The notes beneath the pieces were generated by a model, which made no database searches, was not told where the DNA came from, and saw nothing but the letters and a program-made list of their open reading frames with translations. DNA of 64,000 nucleotides, taken from positions 41,397 to 105,396 of the forward strand of contig JAAFIH010000014.1 of assembly GCA_013297755.1 (NCBI GenBank), written 5' to 3'. This stretch comes from Cytophagales bacterium (lineage in GTDB: Bacteria > Bacteroidota > Bacteroidia > Cytophagales > UBA9547). The position numbers were made by a program, and so were the translations under genes. Positions 63,841 to 64,000 of the stretch are shown here, piece after piece (the stretch's first letter is position 1; each line of letters opens with the position of its first letter).

Positions 63841-63873
63841 CCCTAATCTGAGTTGTAGATTGGGGCTTTTTTT
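63841..63873 (+). terminator. Intrinsic terminator downstream of nirD
   Basis: CCCTAATCT, a short loop, AGATTGGGG (one G-T pair) and a run of seven T. It lies 114 bases after the nirD stop. Confidence 0.8.
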
Positions 63874-64000
63874 GGCTCACATATATTTAGTGGGGACTAA
63901 GCGAATAATTTAGCTAATCTGAATAAGAAGAAATGGGTATCAACAACACCTCTTTGATTAGCTCTAAAGAGTTTTATTTTGGAGTTAAATGATTCTGCGT
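63874..64000. other. Window end, no recognised gene
   Basis: There is a possible short inverted repeat, GCTAATC (63914 region) with GATTAGC (63956 region), and a 20-codon open frame (MGINNTSLISSKEFYFGVK) too short to call. The region is cut by the window edge. Confidence 0.4.

Overview
The window is AT-rich DNA (roughly 30-33% GC by eye) from a member of the Bacteroidetes, probably a Cytophagales-like or related environmental lineage. Pointers are an UpxY-type NusG antiterminator heading a polysaccharide locus, TAnnTTTG-type -7 promoter boxes in front of several genes, almost no Shine-Dalgarno sequences, and typical Bacteroidetes families (DUF349, DUF1573, WbsX, DUF6922-like). No tRNA or rRNA gene was seen.

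Region 1 (about 1-28950, almost entirely minus strand) is a surface-polysaccharide locus read leftwards from an upxY antiterminator (28454-28951). Its biosynthetic genes are an ABC-2 permease (wzm-like, 19969-20826), its ATPase (wzt-like, 8610-9878), three methyltransferases, a GDP-mannose-dehydratase-like epimerase, a GT4 glycosyltransferase and a WbsX-type protein. These are interrupted by two long blocks of accessory genes (about 9.9-19.7 kb and 20.9-28.4 kb) and by a small VapBC-like cassette. The accessory content is toxin-antitoxin-like and defence-like: two AbiEii-type nucleotidyltransferases with partners, two HepT/MntA (HEPN/MNT) pairs, a HipA-like kinase with a DUF3037-like partner, a GCGC-type restriction-modification cluster that looks rearranged, a RAYT-like transposase, two Uma2 nucleases, a clan AA protease, a SWIM/SNF2 helicase and a DUF4143-type AAA ATPase. 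At three cassette borders a short second copy of the end of a neighbouring gene survives (4079-4191, 10683-10712, 22382-22432). This suggests the cassettes arrived by recombination or replacement at gene ends. The leftmost 1.4 kb holds a DUF1016 nuclease fragment and a doubly frameshifted BRO-type antirepressor.

Region 2 (29-47 kb) is mostly housekeeping: YceI, a YheT-like hydrolase, a transglutaminase/DUF2126 protein, a lipoprotein cytochrome c, DUF349, an isolated nuoM, bioA, citrate synthase, a GT2, YajQ, a DUF1573 protein, lipoyl synthase and mannose-6-phosphate isomerase.

Region 3 (47-64 kb) holds a CcmF-type cytochrome c assembly protein, an aspartate kinase, RluE-type pseudouridine synthase, two glycosyltransferases, Maf, two polyprenyl diphosphate synthases flanking a methyltransferase-nuclease fusion, and an assimilatory nitrite reductase operon. 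In that operon nirB and nirD are separated by a small PilJ/NarX-sensor-like protein.

Three kinds of undescribed-looking small repeats are present. The first is a 91-bp element with 16-19 bp inverted ends, in two copies 32 kb apart, one flanked by a perfect 10-bp direct repeat. The second is a 192-bp element with 18-bp perfect inverted ends and a perfect 9-bp direct repeat. The third is a nested palindromic repeat in three copies.
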